Source: Phlebotomus papatasi
Taxonomy: Eukaryota > Arthropoda > Insecta > Diptera > Psychodidae
Reading direction: 5' to 3'
Assembly: GCF_024763615.1 (NCBI RefSeq)
Contig: NC_077222.1
Span: 63,054,001-63,118,000 of the forward strand
Length of the DNA stretch: 64,000 nt
Numbering within the stretch: the first letter of the stretch is position 1; every line of letters starts with the position of its first letter. The notes beneath the pieces were generated by a model. That model saw only the letters and a program-made list of their open reading frames with translations, did no database searches and was not told where the DNA came from. The translations under genes and the position numbers were made by a program. Positions 60,201 to 62,300 of the stretch are shown here, piece by piece.

Positions 60201-62049
60201 TTATTTTTGTGGGATCTAAGGCTTAAAAATTATAAAGAATTTAAGAAAAATGTACCATTCGTGAATTAAAATGCTCCATCCGTTAGTTAATAATCCTAGG
60301 AAAATTATTATATTTAGCTTAGTCATTCGAGGATGATGTTTTTCTTAAGTGTCCGACTTACAAAATTTTACCCTACGAATAATCCTTTGGAAATCTCTTT
60401 TTATTATAGTCGAAGCTCGTAAAAAACAAATGTTTAGCCACAATTGTGGAAGCCTACAATAATTAATTAAGAACTCCGAAATAATATAAAAAGTTTTGAG
60501 GGGAAAAATGTTGGAATTTCCGGCAAACTTTTAACCTACTCTTCTAAAGCTATTTATTTAATTTAAATGTAATTGGCTCGGTAGATTCTTGCTTATCGGC
60601 CTTTGGAGTATTTGGAAGTTCGCGTTACCTTCAGATAACTCAAGCTTCGAACAACTCATTTTTTTGTAAATATGTTTTTAATCAATTTGACTCGTTATAT
60701 TATTATATCTTAATAGGTAATCCAATAACACAAATTTCCTGGAAAGGAGTCATGGGTTCAATCTATTAAGAACATAGAAAAAAATGTGTTGACCGAAGAT
60801 TGAGTCATCCGAAGGAAACTTGCCTTCTTTTGTTATTTAATACCTTTAATTAATGTTACAAAAATCAACTTCAGAAGACAGAGAGTTTATATACTTTTCA
60901 CATTCAACCAATTTCTACGAAGATATAAAGTATAGATCATATTCTCTAAAGAAAAATCAATTCTGTGCTAATCTAGGATTCAGCTCAATCATCTGGAATT
61001 ACATTAAACCGAAACTTCTAACCCGAATCTTGGAAAAAGGATTTCAGTGTAACTCGAGTCAGTGGGTAATCCCTCTGAAACCCTCTAAAGCTTTTTGAAA
61101 AAATCATTAGAAAATCGGGCGTGTCAGTGTTGAATTATTCATCAACTTTTCTTTCTTTCAAGAATTCCGGGAATATTCTTAATGAAAATCCCTGCTGCAG
61201 AGCTTTTGGCACGACCACCAACGGGGCAGAAAGCTGTGGAGTTTAGATCAATGAGATCGTACTCACACTTCATGTTACTCTTTCTCCTCCCTCACGGTCA
61301 ATAGAATATCTGTCACGATAATTGCATAATTGTGAGAATTTCAAACAGCCGGATAGACACGTCTCGTAGATGAAGTTATAATTATAGGAGCCCCACACAC
61401 ATCTGCCGAGACACTCTGCGTCTCAACAAGAGAGTGCATCGCAAAAAGGTCACTGTGAGGGATGGTGCGCCCCCTCATTTAGCCTCCGACATCCCCCATG
61501 CTAGCATAGGCACCCCCAAAGGAATTCAAGAGTGTTTGTTGGATGATTAATTGCGCTTCAATCTACTGCGTGACTCCGGGAGTTTGTGCCTTGATTTCGG
61601 GGGCTCCGTGCAACAAATAAAATAATTTTAAGCGCATTTATCTGCTCAATGTAAAACATATTATTCATCGCTGAAATTCAATTAGACACTTTTTATCTGC
61701 ACACACAAGTATGAAAGCCTGATAACATGAGAAATAATGATTCTTTGCAAAAAGAAAAAGAGAAGAAAAAAAAAACTTGGATAGGAGAACCTTCTACTGA
61801 CCCACTTCGAAGGTGGGAGAAGGTTTTTCCCCGATAAAACAGCCGCCCTCTTCGGATTTATGCATTGAATCCGGTCCCCATATGTTCTGGGGACGATGAC
61901 GAATGGATTTTTTGTGGATTGGGGCCGGGGCGAAGGTAGAAAATTGCAGGAAAAGAACTTACTGTAAACGGGACACCTTCGACGGAGCCCACAGCAAAAC
62001 AGCGATCGCCAGCATTGCAAGCTCCACTCAATATTTGATGGCAATTCAT
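6046..62049 (-). CDS. Rbcn-3A: Rabconnectin-3A / DmX-like protein, 14 coding exons, complete
   Basis: This minus-strand gene encodes the insect orthologue of DMXL1/DMXL2. In the family, the protein partners with Rabconnectin-3B (WDR7-like) and acts as the metazoan counterpart of the yeast RAVE subunit Rav1, promoting V-ATPase assembly and acidification of endosomes and synaptic vesicles; fly mutants affect Notch signalling. The join is complement(6046..6246, 6308..6391, 6456..6589, 11513..11587, 11676..11745, 11813..12082, 15067..15166, 17085..19089, 23831..26066, 29150..29269, 29709..29795, 34986..39522, 47284..47501, 61963..62049). Lengths sum to 10,224 nt (3,407 residues), all phases agree, and every junction has GT/AG. 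The start is fixed by an in-frame TGA four codons upstream (62059-62061). WD repeats lie near residues 1-300 and 3130-3407, and the Rav1-like core lies near 1560-2000. Introns range from 61 bp to 14.5 kb. Confidence 0.95.
6308..6391 (-). CDS. Rbcn-3A: Rbcn-3A exon 13
   Basis: The exon is 84 bp and codes for residues 3314-3341, beginning AHESAIKCLAIDP and ending TGSADGDLK, a WD-repeat strand. Its donor is AAG/GTACAA, and both boundaries are phase 0. Confidence 0.92.
6456..6589 (-). CDS. Rbcn-3A: Rbcn-3A exon 12
   Basis: The exon encodes residues 3269-3313, including FTCHDQGASSVVYAPQ, HQLLISAGKKGDV and VRQRVLRHRFP, a WD repeat strongly conserved in the DMXL family. The acceptor is TCGTGTAG with a split Ser codon (T/CT), and the donor is CCCA/GTGAGT. 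Confidence 0.93.
7027..8014. mobile_element. 988 bp non-autonomous DNA transposon, TAGGGGAA termini
   Basis: The ends are perfect inverted repeats of about 21 bp, starting TAGGGGAAAGTGACCATG on both strands. If the outer TA is the duplicated target, the element proper runs GGGG to CCCC. There is no coding sequence. A truncated relative is at 3733-4040. The terminal motif TAGGGGAA is shared with several otherwise different elements in this window. Confidence 0.8.
8230..8545. other. GC-rich island of unknown nature inside intron 11
   Basis: About 300 bp have clearly higher GC than the surrounding intron and contain short hairpins such as CCTTGCTTAGCAAGG and CCTCGGTGTACCGAGG. A 63-codon frame crosses it on the + strand but shows no family resemblance. 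It could be the untranslated end of a retrotransposon, a processed RNA relic or a SINE-like piece. Confidence 0.4.
9389..9631. mobile_element. TTAA-flanked MITE with about 45 bp inverted repeats, copy 1
   Basis: TTAA sits at 9389-9392 and 9628-9631. Between them, 235 bp begin GGTAAAGTACCC and end GGGTACTTTACC, with inverted similarity extending inward through CGGCCGGTTTCTCAACTCGG. A TTAA target again suggests a piggyBac-type mobiliser. A diverged copy is at 49943-50178. This one landed directly beside the non-LTR fragment at 9632. Confidence 0.8.
9632..10010 (-). pseudogene. 3' end of a non-LTR retrotransposon (RNase H / Cys-rich tail), frameshifted
   Basis: Read on the minus strand, the sequence gives ITRLRTGHTYATYSYLMNQ followed by CSICNAPLTVQHILITCPEY. 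This is the familiar C-terminal end of ORF2 in non-LTR retrotransposons with an RNase H domain (I/LOA/Jockey-like groups), with its CxxC...H....C pattern. Upstream, near 9890-10005, the frame continues with RRKDWNWKDLDLNKLRNIF but needs a frameshift near 9880 to join. The 5' part is missing. It is a dead 5'-truncated insertion. Confidence 0.75.
10340..10692. mobile_element. Decayed pogo-like MITE with a TAG microsatellite at its left end
   Basis: The right end reads GGATAAGCGAGAGTCTACTA, the complement of the left CTCTCGCTTATCC at 10388-10400. The terminal motif matches the CAGTAGACTC family at 2498 and 48413. The left edge has turned into a run of about seven TAG units at 10350-10370. Confidence 0.55.
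11513..11587 (-). CDS. Rbcn-3A: Rbcn-3A exon 11
   Basis: This 75 bp exon encodes residues 3244-3269, GHSSENKNVGLWDTLLPQKK followed by ALVA, part of the C-terminal WD propeller. The acceptor is TTTTCCAG, the donor is GCCT/GTAAGT, and both boundaries are phase 1. Confidence 0.92.
11676..11745 (-). CDS. Rbcn-3A: Rbcn-3A exon 10
   Basis: The 70 bp exon encodes TMQCHNKGITDFVFLGS and CSLVAT (residues 3221-3244). It lies between an 88 bp and a 67 bp intron. The acceptor is TTTTTGCAG, and the donor is ACAA/GTAAGT. Confidence 0.92.
11813..12082 (-). CDS. Rbcn-3A: Rbcn-3A exon 9
   Basis: Residues 3131-3220 form the start of the C-terminal WD domain: VLKHKVDNIKRMCAHPL, then YLTGGQDGSVQMWEWGHQQ, and CRFSQHGNKFGIADGDGNLS. 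The acceptor is TTATTTAG, the donor is TTCTTT/GTGAGT, and both ends are phase 0 (270 bp). Confidence 0.94.
12083..15066 (-). other. Rbcn-3A intron 8
   Basis: This 3 kb AT-rich intron contains one palindromic element at 12405-12660. The remaining 2.4 kb (12661-15066) shows no gene, no inverted-repeat element I could delimit and no recognisable protein fragment. Confidence 0.85.
12405..12660. mobile_element. Palindromic foldback MITE, 256 bp
   Basis: The whole segment folds on itself about a centre near 12533 (GAAATTCGAATTTC). The outer ends are TTTATGGCGC followed by GGCACAAC on both strands, and arm identity is high over about 125 bp each. There is no coding capacity. The extreme symmetry makes it a long hairpin when single-stranded. 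Confidence 0.8.
15067..15166 (-). CDS. Rbcn-3A: Rbcn-3A exon 8
   Basis: This 100 bp linker exon (residues 3097-3130) encodes NIVTPGVNAVQNYATPASPQ and PGIAGQSGRGASV. The latter Gly/Ser-rich motif precedes the C-terminal WD domain in the family. The acceptor TTTGTAG supplies the last base of a split Lys codon, and the donor is GTG/GTAAGT. Confidence 0.9.
15305..17050. repeat. 1.7 kb degenerate AATTCAA array filling intron 7
   Basis: Nearly the whole intron is built from irregular units of the AATTCAA / AATTCAAATTC type, interspersed with AATCAATTC, GAATTG and similar variants. Higher-order blocks recur: a segment containing AAATATACAATTCAAATTC and ATTGAAAGTCAATTC appears at least three times. 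The array ends about 40 bp before the exon 7 donor. It is a diverged satellite-like tandem repeat; short frames inside it are meaningless. Confidence 0.9.
17085..19089 (-). CDS. Rbcn-3A: Rbcn-3A exon 7
   Basis: This 2,005 bp exon encodes residues 2429-3097. It begins with a split Ala codon and NETLLRTLLSYCSLHGA, includes LLLQELQQEKTQQQLFSPL and LRTMSTWQDALREEVESRG, and contains an acidic linker near 17,930-18,030 (DEDDYDSADSAVSDLDDDDD). WNFLVRQELVQDIFIRAVF and a conserved stretch before the C-terminal WD domain follow. The acceptor is CCTTTTGTAG, and the donor is GACAA/GTAAGT. Confidence 0.95.
20256..22159. mobile_element. Foldback made of two inverted half-copies of a Tc1-like transposon
   Basis: The ends are CAGTAGGTGTCAAAAGTTTG and its complement, flanked by TA at 20254-20255 and 22160-22161, as expected of Tc1/mariner elements. 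The element is one long palindrome centred near 21341 (AACATGTT), with arms of about 820 bp once the inserted MITE is removed. The arms carry decayed transposase remnants: on the + strand near 21118, MTNRIVSISDSDPMMSAS, then after a stop RQLVTEGTQV, like the N-terminal DNA-binding half of Tc1 transposases. No DDE catalytic half is present. Confidence 0.8.
20822..21072. mobile_element. CACTGAGA-terminus MITE, inserted in the Tc1 foldback
   Basis: The 251 bp element has termini CACTGAGAGAAA and TTTCTCAGTG, flanked by TA on both sides. Because the opposite arm of the host palindrome lacks it (AAGGTACGACC near 21585-21595), the empty site is available in the same molecule and supports a TA duplication. 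Related copies are at 26468-26663, 42886-43122 and 49508-49760. Confidence 0.82.
22188..22711. mobile_element. Foldback element with about 220 bp arms (TATGCCCTAGACACAC), copy 1
   Basis: The left arm begins ATGCCCTAGACACACTTACG, and the right arm is its inverted complement ending at 22711. The arms continue inward over CAGAGACGACTAAGCTCG and CAAGTCAGTTCCTGACA. A second full-length copy is at 31265-31785. There is no coding capacity. Confidence 0.82.
22790..23600 (+). pseudogene. RTE-like non-LTR reverse transcriptase 3' fragment, split by a SINE
   Basis: Translated fragments in order are FEVVNSFVYLSSTITADN near 22848, RSRSRP near 22980, RRILRRIFGSVCEEG ending at 23134, and after the SINE CEEGRFRSLYNHEVYDRYGE near 23405-23460 and NLVRKDEDDPAWRVF near 23510. 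This matches the region after the reverse transcriptase core in RTE-like and related endonuclease-reverse transcriptase retrotransposons (YLGSTI, FERR-LRRIFG, YNHELY, GHVVR). Stops and frameshifts make it dead. Confidence 0.8.
23133..23400 (+). mobile_element. tRNA-derived SINE with 13 bp target-site duplication
   Basis: The element has a Pol III A box-like AGTGGTAGAGC at about 23151, and a B box-like GGGTTTGAATCC near 23189. A tRNA-unrelated body follows, then a tail of ATT repeats. It is flanked by perfect TATGTGAGGAGGG duplications at 23120-23132 and 23401-23413, which proves insertion into the reverse transcriptase fragment. A truncated copy of the same SINE is at 51316-51498. The tRNA-like head lacks a proper acceptor stem, so it is not a tRNA gene. 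Confidence 0.88.
23831..26066 (-). CDS. Rbcn-3A: Rbcn-3A exon 6 (Rav1-like core)
   Basis: This 2,236 bp exon encodes residues 1684-2429. It opens DYNELFDGTVNDQDESLDDL and carries the best conserved part of the Rav1 C-terminal domain, including LRFLLAMKHYSYLLRCLP, WAFHSESEEELLNLIP (about residue 1844) and WRKAALKNAFALLGKQRFDH. An acidic linker (KWDDDDDEAGDESEDEGINF) follows near 24,280-24,340. In the RAVE complex this domain supports V-ATPase reassembly. The acceptor is TGTGTTAG, and the donor is CTCAAAG/GTAAGG, phase 1. Confidence 0.96.
26143..26295. mobile_element. TATGCCCAACG palindromic MITE, copy 1
   Basis: The 153 bp palindromic element has arms beginning ATGCCCAACGAACAATAACT and a symmetrical core GAGATCTAGATCTAG. 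Related copies are at 53098-53215 (truncated), 56088-56240 and 56422-56573. It lies only about 80 bp upstream of exon 6 on the coding strand. Confidence 0.8.
26468..26663. mobile_element. CACTGAGA MITE, partial copy
   Basis: The sequence is strongly similar to the interior and right end of 20822-21072 (for example GTGTAAATATTATGCTTTT, and the end TTCTTCTCAGTG). The left terminus is missing. Confidence 0.75.
27355..27940. repeat. Tandem duplication (period about 312 bp) of a dispersed repeat
   Basis: Two successive units share GAGCTGGT-CAGGC, CGCCCAAACATA, TATGACCGGAAAATTCGCC (27455 and 27767) and GAACCCGGCTGCATCGGTC, followed by CGGTAATGAA-CGGTTAAGTA. A single, MITE-interrupted relative is at 44540-45060. 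The class is unknown. Confidence 0.65.
28195..28560 (+). other. Promoter-like, GC-richer segment; possible solo LTR
   Basis: This segment is richer in GC than its surroundings and contains CTCTATAAAAAGGACTTAAG near 28415, a good TATA-box context, followed by CTCGAGAAACAAAACACC. That pattern resembles the U3/R region of a long terminal repeat. I could not delimit TG...CA ends or a target duplication, so this remains tentative. Confidence 0.25.
29150..29269 (-). CDS. Rbcn-3A: Rbcn-3A exon 5
   Basis: The 120 bp exon encodes residues 1644-1683: IPEELTLDYAEITSIPPLPL followed by WTLLAADRETM and a polar tail ending EEVK. The PEELTLDYAEI motif is a family hallmark. The acceptor TTATTGAAG has a weak pyrimidine tract, and the donor is AAG/GTAATT. 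Confidence 0.9.
29270..29708 (-). other. Rbcn-3A intron 4
   Basis: A 439 bp intron, mostly AT-rich, with a short GATA/GAGA microsatellite at about 29,658-29,685. Nothing else is evident. Confidence 0.85.
29709..29795 (-). CDS. Rbcn-3A: Rbcn-3A exon 4
   Basis: The 87 bp exon encodes residues 1615-1643, RGWSRSRTLSVSYIPGTSSP and LEPRGSTTQ. The SRSRTLSVSY and SPLEPRGSTT motifs are typical of the insect protein. It is a Ser/Arg-rich, probably phosphorylated linker. Acceptor TGTCTTGCAG and donor CAG/GTGCGA are both phase 0, so the exon could in principle be skipped without a frameshift. Confidence 0.88.
30792..31805. mobile_element. CAGTCCCG-terminus element interrupted by a foldback
   Basis: The left end ACACTCAGTCCCGCGATTA and the right end TAATGCCGGGACTAAGTGT (31784-31803) are imperfect inverted repeats. 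The second copy of the TATGCCCTAGACACAC foldback (31265-31785) sits inside near the right end. Without it the host element is about 500 bp and non-coding. Confidence 0.6.
31265..31785. mobile_element. Foldback element (TATGCCCTAGACACAC), copy 2
   Basis: A 521 bp copy of the element at 22188-22711, in the same orientation and with the same arms and interior (for example TTTCTACTGAAATGCACTA). It is nested in the CAGTCCCG element. Confidence 0.82.
32085..33552. mobile_element. AGGGCAGAATCAC foldback with about 130 bp arms, host of a nested insertion
   Basis: The left arm 32085-32215 begins AGGGCAGAATCACATTGACA. The right arm 33425-33552 is its inverted complement, sharing CGTATTTCGTTAATTTACGC and TTGAGAATTT-like stretches. 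The loop is occupied by the 1,072 bp element, so this foldback is older. Confidence 0.8.
32216..33287. mobile_element. 1,072 bp non-autonomous transposon, copy 1
   Basis: The termini are TAGGGGAAGTGCTTATAATT on the left and the imperfect complement ending CATTTCCCCTA on the right. An equal-length copy at 53973-55044 differs by only about 15-20 bases by eye. No transposase is present; the short frames it contains are not conserved proteins. It inserted into the loop of the AGGGCAGAATCAC foldback. Confidence 0.88.
33785..33902. mobile_element. GGCCTCTACACACTA MITE, copy 1
   Basis: A short element of about 118 bp with inverted ends TTAATGGCCTCTACACACTA and TAGTATGTAGAGTCCATAAG. A 150 bp relative is at 55941-56090. 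Confidence 0.7.
34986..39522 (-). CDS. Rbcn-3A: Rbcn-3A exon 3 (4.5 kb)
   Basis: This 4,537 bp exon encodes residues 102-1614, nearly half the protein, with no intron. WD motifs are seen at about residues 112-140 (SSLSWNLEGSRLLTGG), 187-213 (HHMAFSPDGTLFATSG) and 255-290 (LVTSCLDNICRIWVE). A His/Gly/Ser-rich low-complexity region, a Glu/Ser-rich linker and further beta-propeller-like segments follow. The exon closes with the conserved CPVLPQYHPKQLMELLNSGK that leads into the Rav1-like core. The acceptor GGTTTTCAG completes a split Lys codon, and the donor is CAG/GTAAGA. Confidence 0.96.
40167..40701. mobile_element. piggyBac-like MITE (CCCTCTAAC termini), copy 2
   Basis: TTAA at 40167-40170 and 40698-40701 encloses ends CCCTCTAAC and the shortened ATAGAGGG. 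The interior matches 2730-3130 (for example TCTCTTTTAGTTTA and AACTGGGGATAG), which shows the first copy was whole before its own insertion. Confidence 0.75.
41024..41758. mobile_element. CACTAAGA-terminus element, about 735 bp
   Basis: The left end TACACTAAGAAAAAA and right end TTTTTCTGAGTGTA are inverted and TA-flanked, like the CACTGAGA MITEs, but the interior is different: many AGTTAAAACAACTC / GAGTTATTTTAACTC units. It appears to share a mobiliser with the smaller family. Confidence 0.65.
42230..42545 (+). pseudogene. Non-LTR reverse transcriptase C-terminal fragment
   Basis: In shifting frames the sequence gives KAVFIPILISDHEIWVMTQ (near 42377-42433), then EMRYLRTVKGITRPDRVRN and HEELQLRWYG (to about 42540). 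This corresponds to the post-RT region in endonuclease-reverse transcriptase elements (VPILTYGHESWVMT, MRFLRRV-G-TR-DR-RN). It is frameshifted, with both ends missing. Confidence 0.75.
42886..43122. mobile_element. CACTGAGA MITE, copy in intron 2
   Basis: The 237 bp element is flanked by TA at 42884-42885 and 43123-43124, with ends CACAGAGAAAA and TTTCCCTCAGTG. Relative to 20822-21072 it is in inverted orientation. Confidence 0.8.
44540..45060. repeat. Dispersed repeat related to 27240-27550, interrupted by a foldback
   Basis: Shared landmarks are GATGACCCCT, ACCCAAAAATTGGCTTAAGC and, after the interruption, CAATATTTCGTCCATAGATA followed by CACCGGAAAA. The insertion occurred between AGTTCAG and GTCAATATTTCG. 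Confidence 0.55.
44715..44950. mobile_element. Foldback MITE with about 50 bp arms
   Basis: The ends are CAGGGTATGAATTCTGAGAT and its complement, and the arms extend to a shared GAGTTTTTCAC and TCACGG. The element is about 235 bp and non-coding, and lies inside the dispersed repeat listed above. Confidence 0.7.
45085..45890. repeat. Large dispersed repeat (GAGAGCAGT ... GCTTTGCCACC)
   Basis: The sequence starts with a CACAGAGAGAGCAGTATA motif, contains a TGTCTGTCCGTCCGG stretch and GATGCCAAATAGTAAGAGAT, continues with TAACGGTTTTTTAAGGT, and ends near CTGGAACGCTTTGCCACC. The same order recurs, broken by MITEs, at 49362-50975, and parts recur at 1600, 27145-28090 and 48800. No protein is recognisable. 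Confidence 0.6.
47284..47501 (-). CDS. Rbcn-3A: Rbcn-3A exon 2
   Basis: The exon encodes residues 30-102, starting AYAAGCNIVILASTFERIQI and including ISALDCSTDTGKIAAAYEDK and VCIFEPTPL, the first WD repeats. The acceptor TTTTTACAG joins phase 0 to exon 1, and the donor is TACAA/GTAAGT (split Lys codon). It is 218 bp. Confidence 0.95.
48413..48650. mobile_element. pogo/Tc1-like MITE (CAGTAGACTCTC), copy 2
   Basis: The 238 bp element is closely similar to 2498-2729 along its whole length, with ends TACAGTAGACTCTCTCTTA and TGAGAGTCTACTGTA. TA is present at both edges. Confidence 0.82.
49508..49760. mobile_element. CACTGAGA MITE, copy in intron 1
   Basis: The 253 bp element, with ends CACTGAGAAAAAA and CTCTCAGAG, is inserted in the dispersed repeat at 49362-50975. 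TTTGTCC appears on both sides of it. The right end has mutated. Confidence 0.78.
49943..50178. mobile_element. GTAAAGT-CCC MITE, diverged copy 2
   Basis: The interior aligns with 9393-9627 (TTTACTTAGATTT-CTATAATAT and CAGTGAAAATTTCATAGAA). The termini are AAGTAAAGTGCCC and GGGGTACTTTATC. The TTAA flanks are eroded. Confidence 0.72.
50421..50619. mobile_element. 199 bp MITE with TAGGGGAAACT termini
   Basis: The left end TAGGGGAAACTGGGCTACCC and the right end GGCACCACCAAACA-type complement (CCAAAGTTTCCCCTA) are inverted. The element is non-coding. It is inserted at the start of the TAACGGTTTTTCAAGGT block of the dispersed repeat. Confidence 0.72.
51316..51498 (+). mobile_element. SINE, 5'-truncated copy
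   Basis: The B box-like GGGTTCAAATCC, the AGGTCA junction, the TTGGATCGCATCCAATGA body and the CATTATTATTATT tail match 23180-23400. The A box half is lost. Confidence 0.78.
53098..53215. mobile_element. TATGCCCAACG MITE, truncated copy
   Basis: The left arm (TCCAACGCACAATAACTTTT) and palindromic centre are present, but the right arm stops near 53215. A shorter piece of the same arm is at 53029-53075. Confidence 0.65.
53973..55044. mobile_element. 1,072 bp non-autonomous transposon, copy 2
   Basis: It has exactly the same length as 32216-33287, is near-identical to it, and has the same TAGGGGAAGTGC and CATTTCCCCTA ends. TA lies at both outer edges. Together the two copies imply recent mobilisation by an enzyme encoded elsewhere. 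Confidence 0.88.
55941..56090. mobile_element. GGCCTCTACACACTA MITE, copy 2
   Basis: The 150 bp element has ends TTAATGGCCTCTACACACTA and TAGTGTGTAGACACCATAA. Internally it has an inverted AATGCCTTTTTAAAG pair. Its right edge abuts the next MITE. Confidence 0.75.
56088..56240. mobile_element. TATGCCCAACG MITE, copy 3
   Basis: The 153 bp palindromic element has CACAATAACTTTTGTTTCGT on the left and AAAAGTTATCGTGCG on the right. It lies end to end with the preceding MITE. Confidence 0.75.
56266..57656. mobile_element. 1.39 kb TAGGGGA-terminus transposon carrying a nested MITE
   Basis: The left end TAGGGGAAGGTGGGGCAGTT and the right end complement of AAACTGCCCCACCCTCCCCTA are inverted over about 21 bp. 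The interior is AT-rich and lacks a transposase. A TATGCCCAACG MITE sits at 56422-56573. Confidence 0.8.
56422..56573. mobile_element. TATGCCCAACG MITE, copy 4 (nested)
   Basis: It is almost identical to 26143-26295, including the GAGATCTAGATCTAG centre, and is nested in the 1.39 kb element. Confidence 0.82.
57799..58001. mobile_element. About 200 bp MITE, GGAAGTGCGGTA termini
   Basis: The left AAGTGGAAGTGCGGTAACTT and the right complement of TCCGAAGGTACCGCACTTACC form imperfect inverted ends. They look like a decayed TAGGGGAAGTGCGG terminus, so the element joins the TAGGGGAA group. Confidence 0.6.
58119..58322. mobile_element. piggyBac-like MITE, internally deleted copy 3
   Basis: TTAA at 58119-58122 and 58319-58322, with ends CCCCTATAACG and TTTAGAGGG. 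It is inverted relative to the 2449 copy, sharing TTGCATATTTAAAAGTTGGAC with that copy's left end, and is only about 200 bp long. Confidence 0.7.
58891..59234. mobile_element. pogo/Tc1-like MITE, diverged subfamily
   Basis: The ends are TACAGTAGACTTCGCTAATT and its near complement (AATTTGAGAGATTCTACTGTA). The 344 bp interior does not match the 2498/48413 subfamily except at the termini. Confidence 0.72.
61180..61660. promoter_or_regulatory. GC-richer unique block just inside intron 1; possible enhancer
   Basis: About 480 bp next to exon 1 are noticeably richer in GC, free of the repeat families seen elsewhere, and contain clustered short motifs such as TTGCATAATTGTG, CACACACATCTG and CCTCCCTCACGG. 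The position, 300-800 bp downstream of the first coding exon, suits an intronic regulatory element. This is an inference from composition and place only. Confidence 0.3.
61963..62049 (-). CDS. Rbcn-3A: Rbcn-3A exon 1 (start codon)
   Basis: The exon encodes residues 1-29, MNCHQILSGACNAGDRCFAV then GSVEGVPFT, the conserved N-terminus of insect DmX proteins. ATG at 62049 has the context TTTACAATGA, and an in-frame TGA at 62059-62061 rules out an upstream start in this exon. The donor ACA/GTAAGT is phase 0. Confidence 0.95.
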
Positions 62050-62300
62050 TGTAAATCTTCACGTTCAAATACACGTCTGCACTTTTATTCACATCAGCCA
62101 ACTATTTTACATGCATTTTAGACACATTTTCACACTTTTTTCATCACTTTTCTCACTTTTTCCACACACAAGACTTTTTTCCACCAGACACCATTTTTCG
62201 AACAGACTTGTCAGCTGTCACTCCACGATGGATTTCGCCGAGTCATCGATTTTCGAAAATTCAAACGATAACTCGTCGAAATGGTCGAAAATAAAAGCGC
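62050..62300 (-). promoter_or_regulatory. 5'UTR and probable promoter of Rbcn-3A
   Basis: Directly upstream of the ATG on the minus strand is a purine-rich leader with repeated GTGAAAA / GAAAAAAGTG units, typical of fly 5'UTRs. Near 62,200-62,260 are TGACAGCTGACAAG and a GATGACTCGGCG stretch, and an AATCGATGA core resembling the DRE motif (TATCGATA). I see no TATA box, consistent with a housekeeping promoter, and I cannot place the transcription start. Confidence 0.45.

Larger units (their letters stand above)
47502..61962 (-). other. Rbcn-3A intron 1
   Basis: This is the largest intron, 14.5 kb, and the densest in transposons; these are listed separately. Stretches 47,510-48,410, 51,500-53,030, 55,045-55,940 and 59,235-61,180 hold no element or gene that I can support. 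The 5'-most part, 61,180-61,660, is compositionally different and may be regulatory. Confidence 0.85.

Noticed and set aside
60853..61098. 81-codon + strand frame in intron 1
   Set aside because: No recognisable domain and no neighbouring exons; kept as non-coding.
61682..62101. 139-codon minus-strand frame overlapping Rbcn-3A exon 1
   Set aside because: It is out of frame with the conserved exon 1 peptide and runs into intron 1; its sequence resembles no protein.
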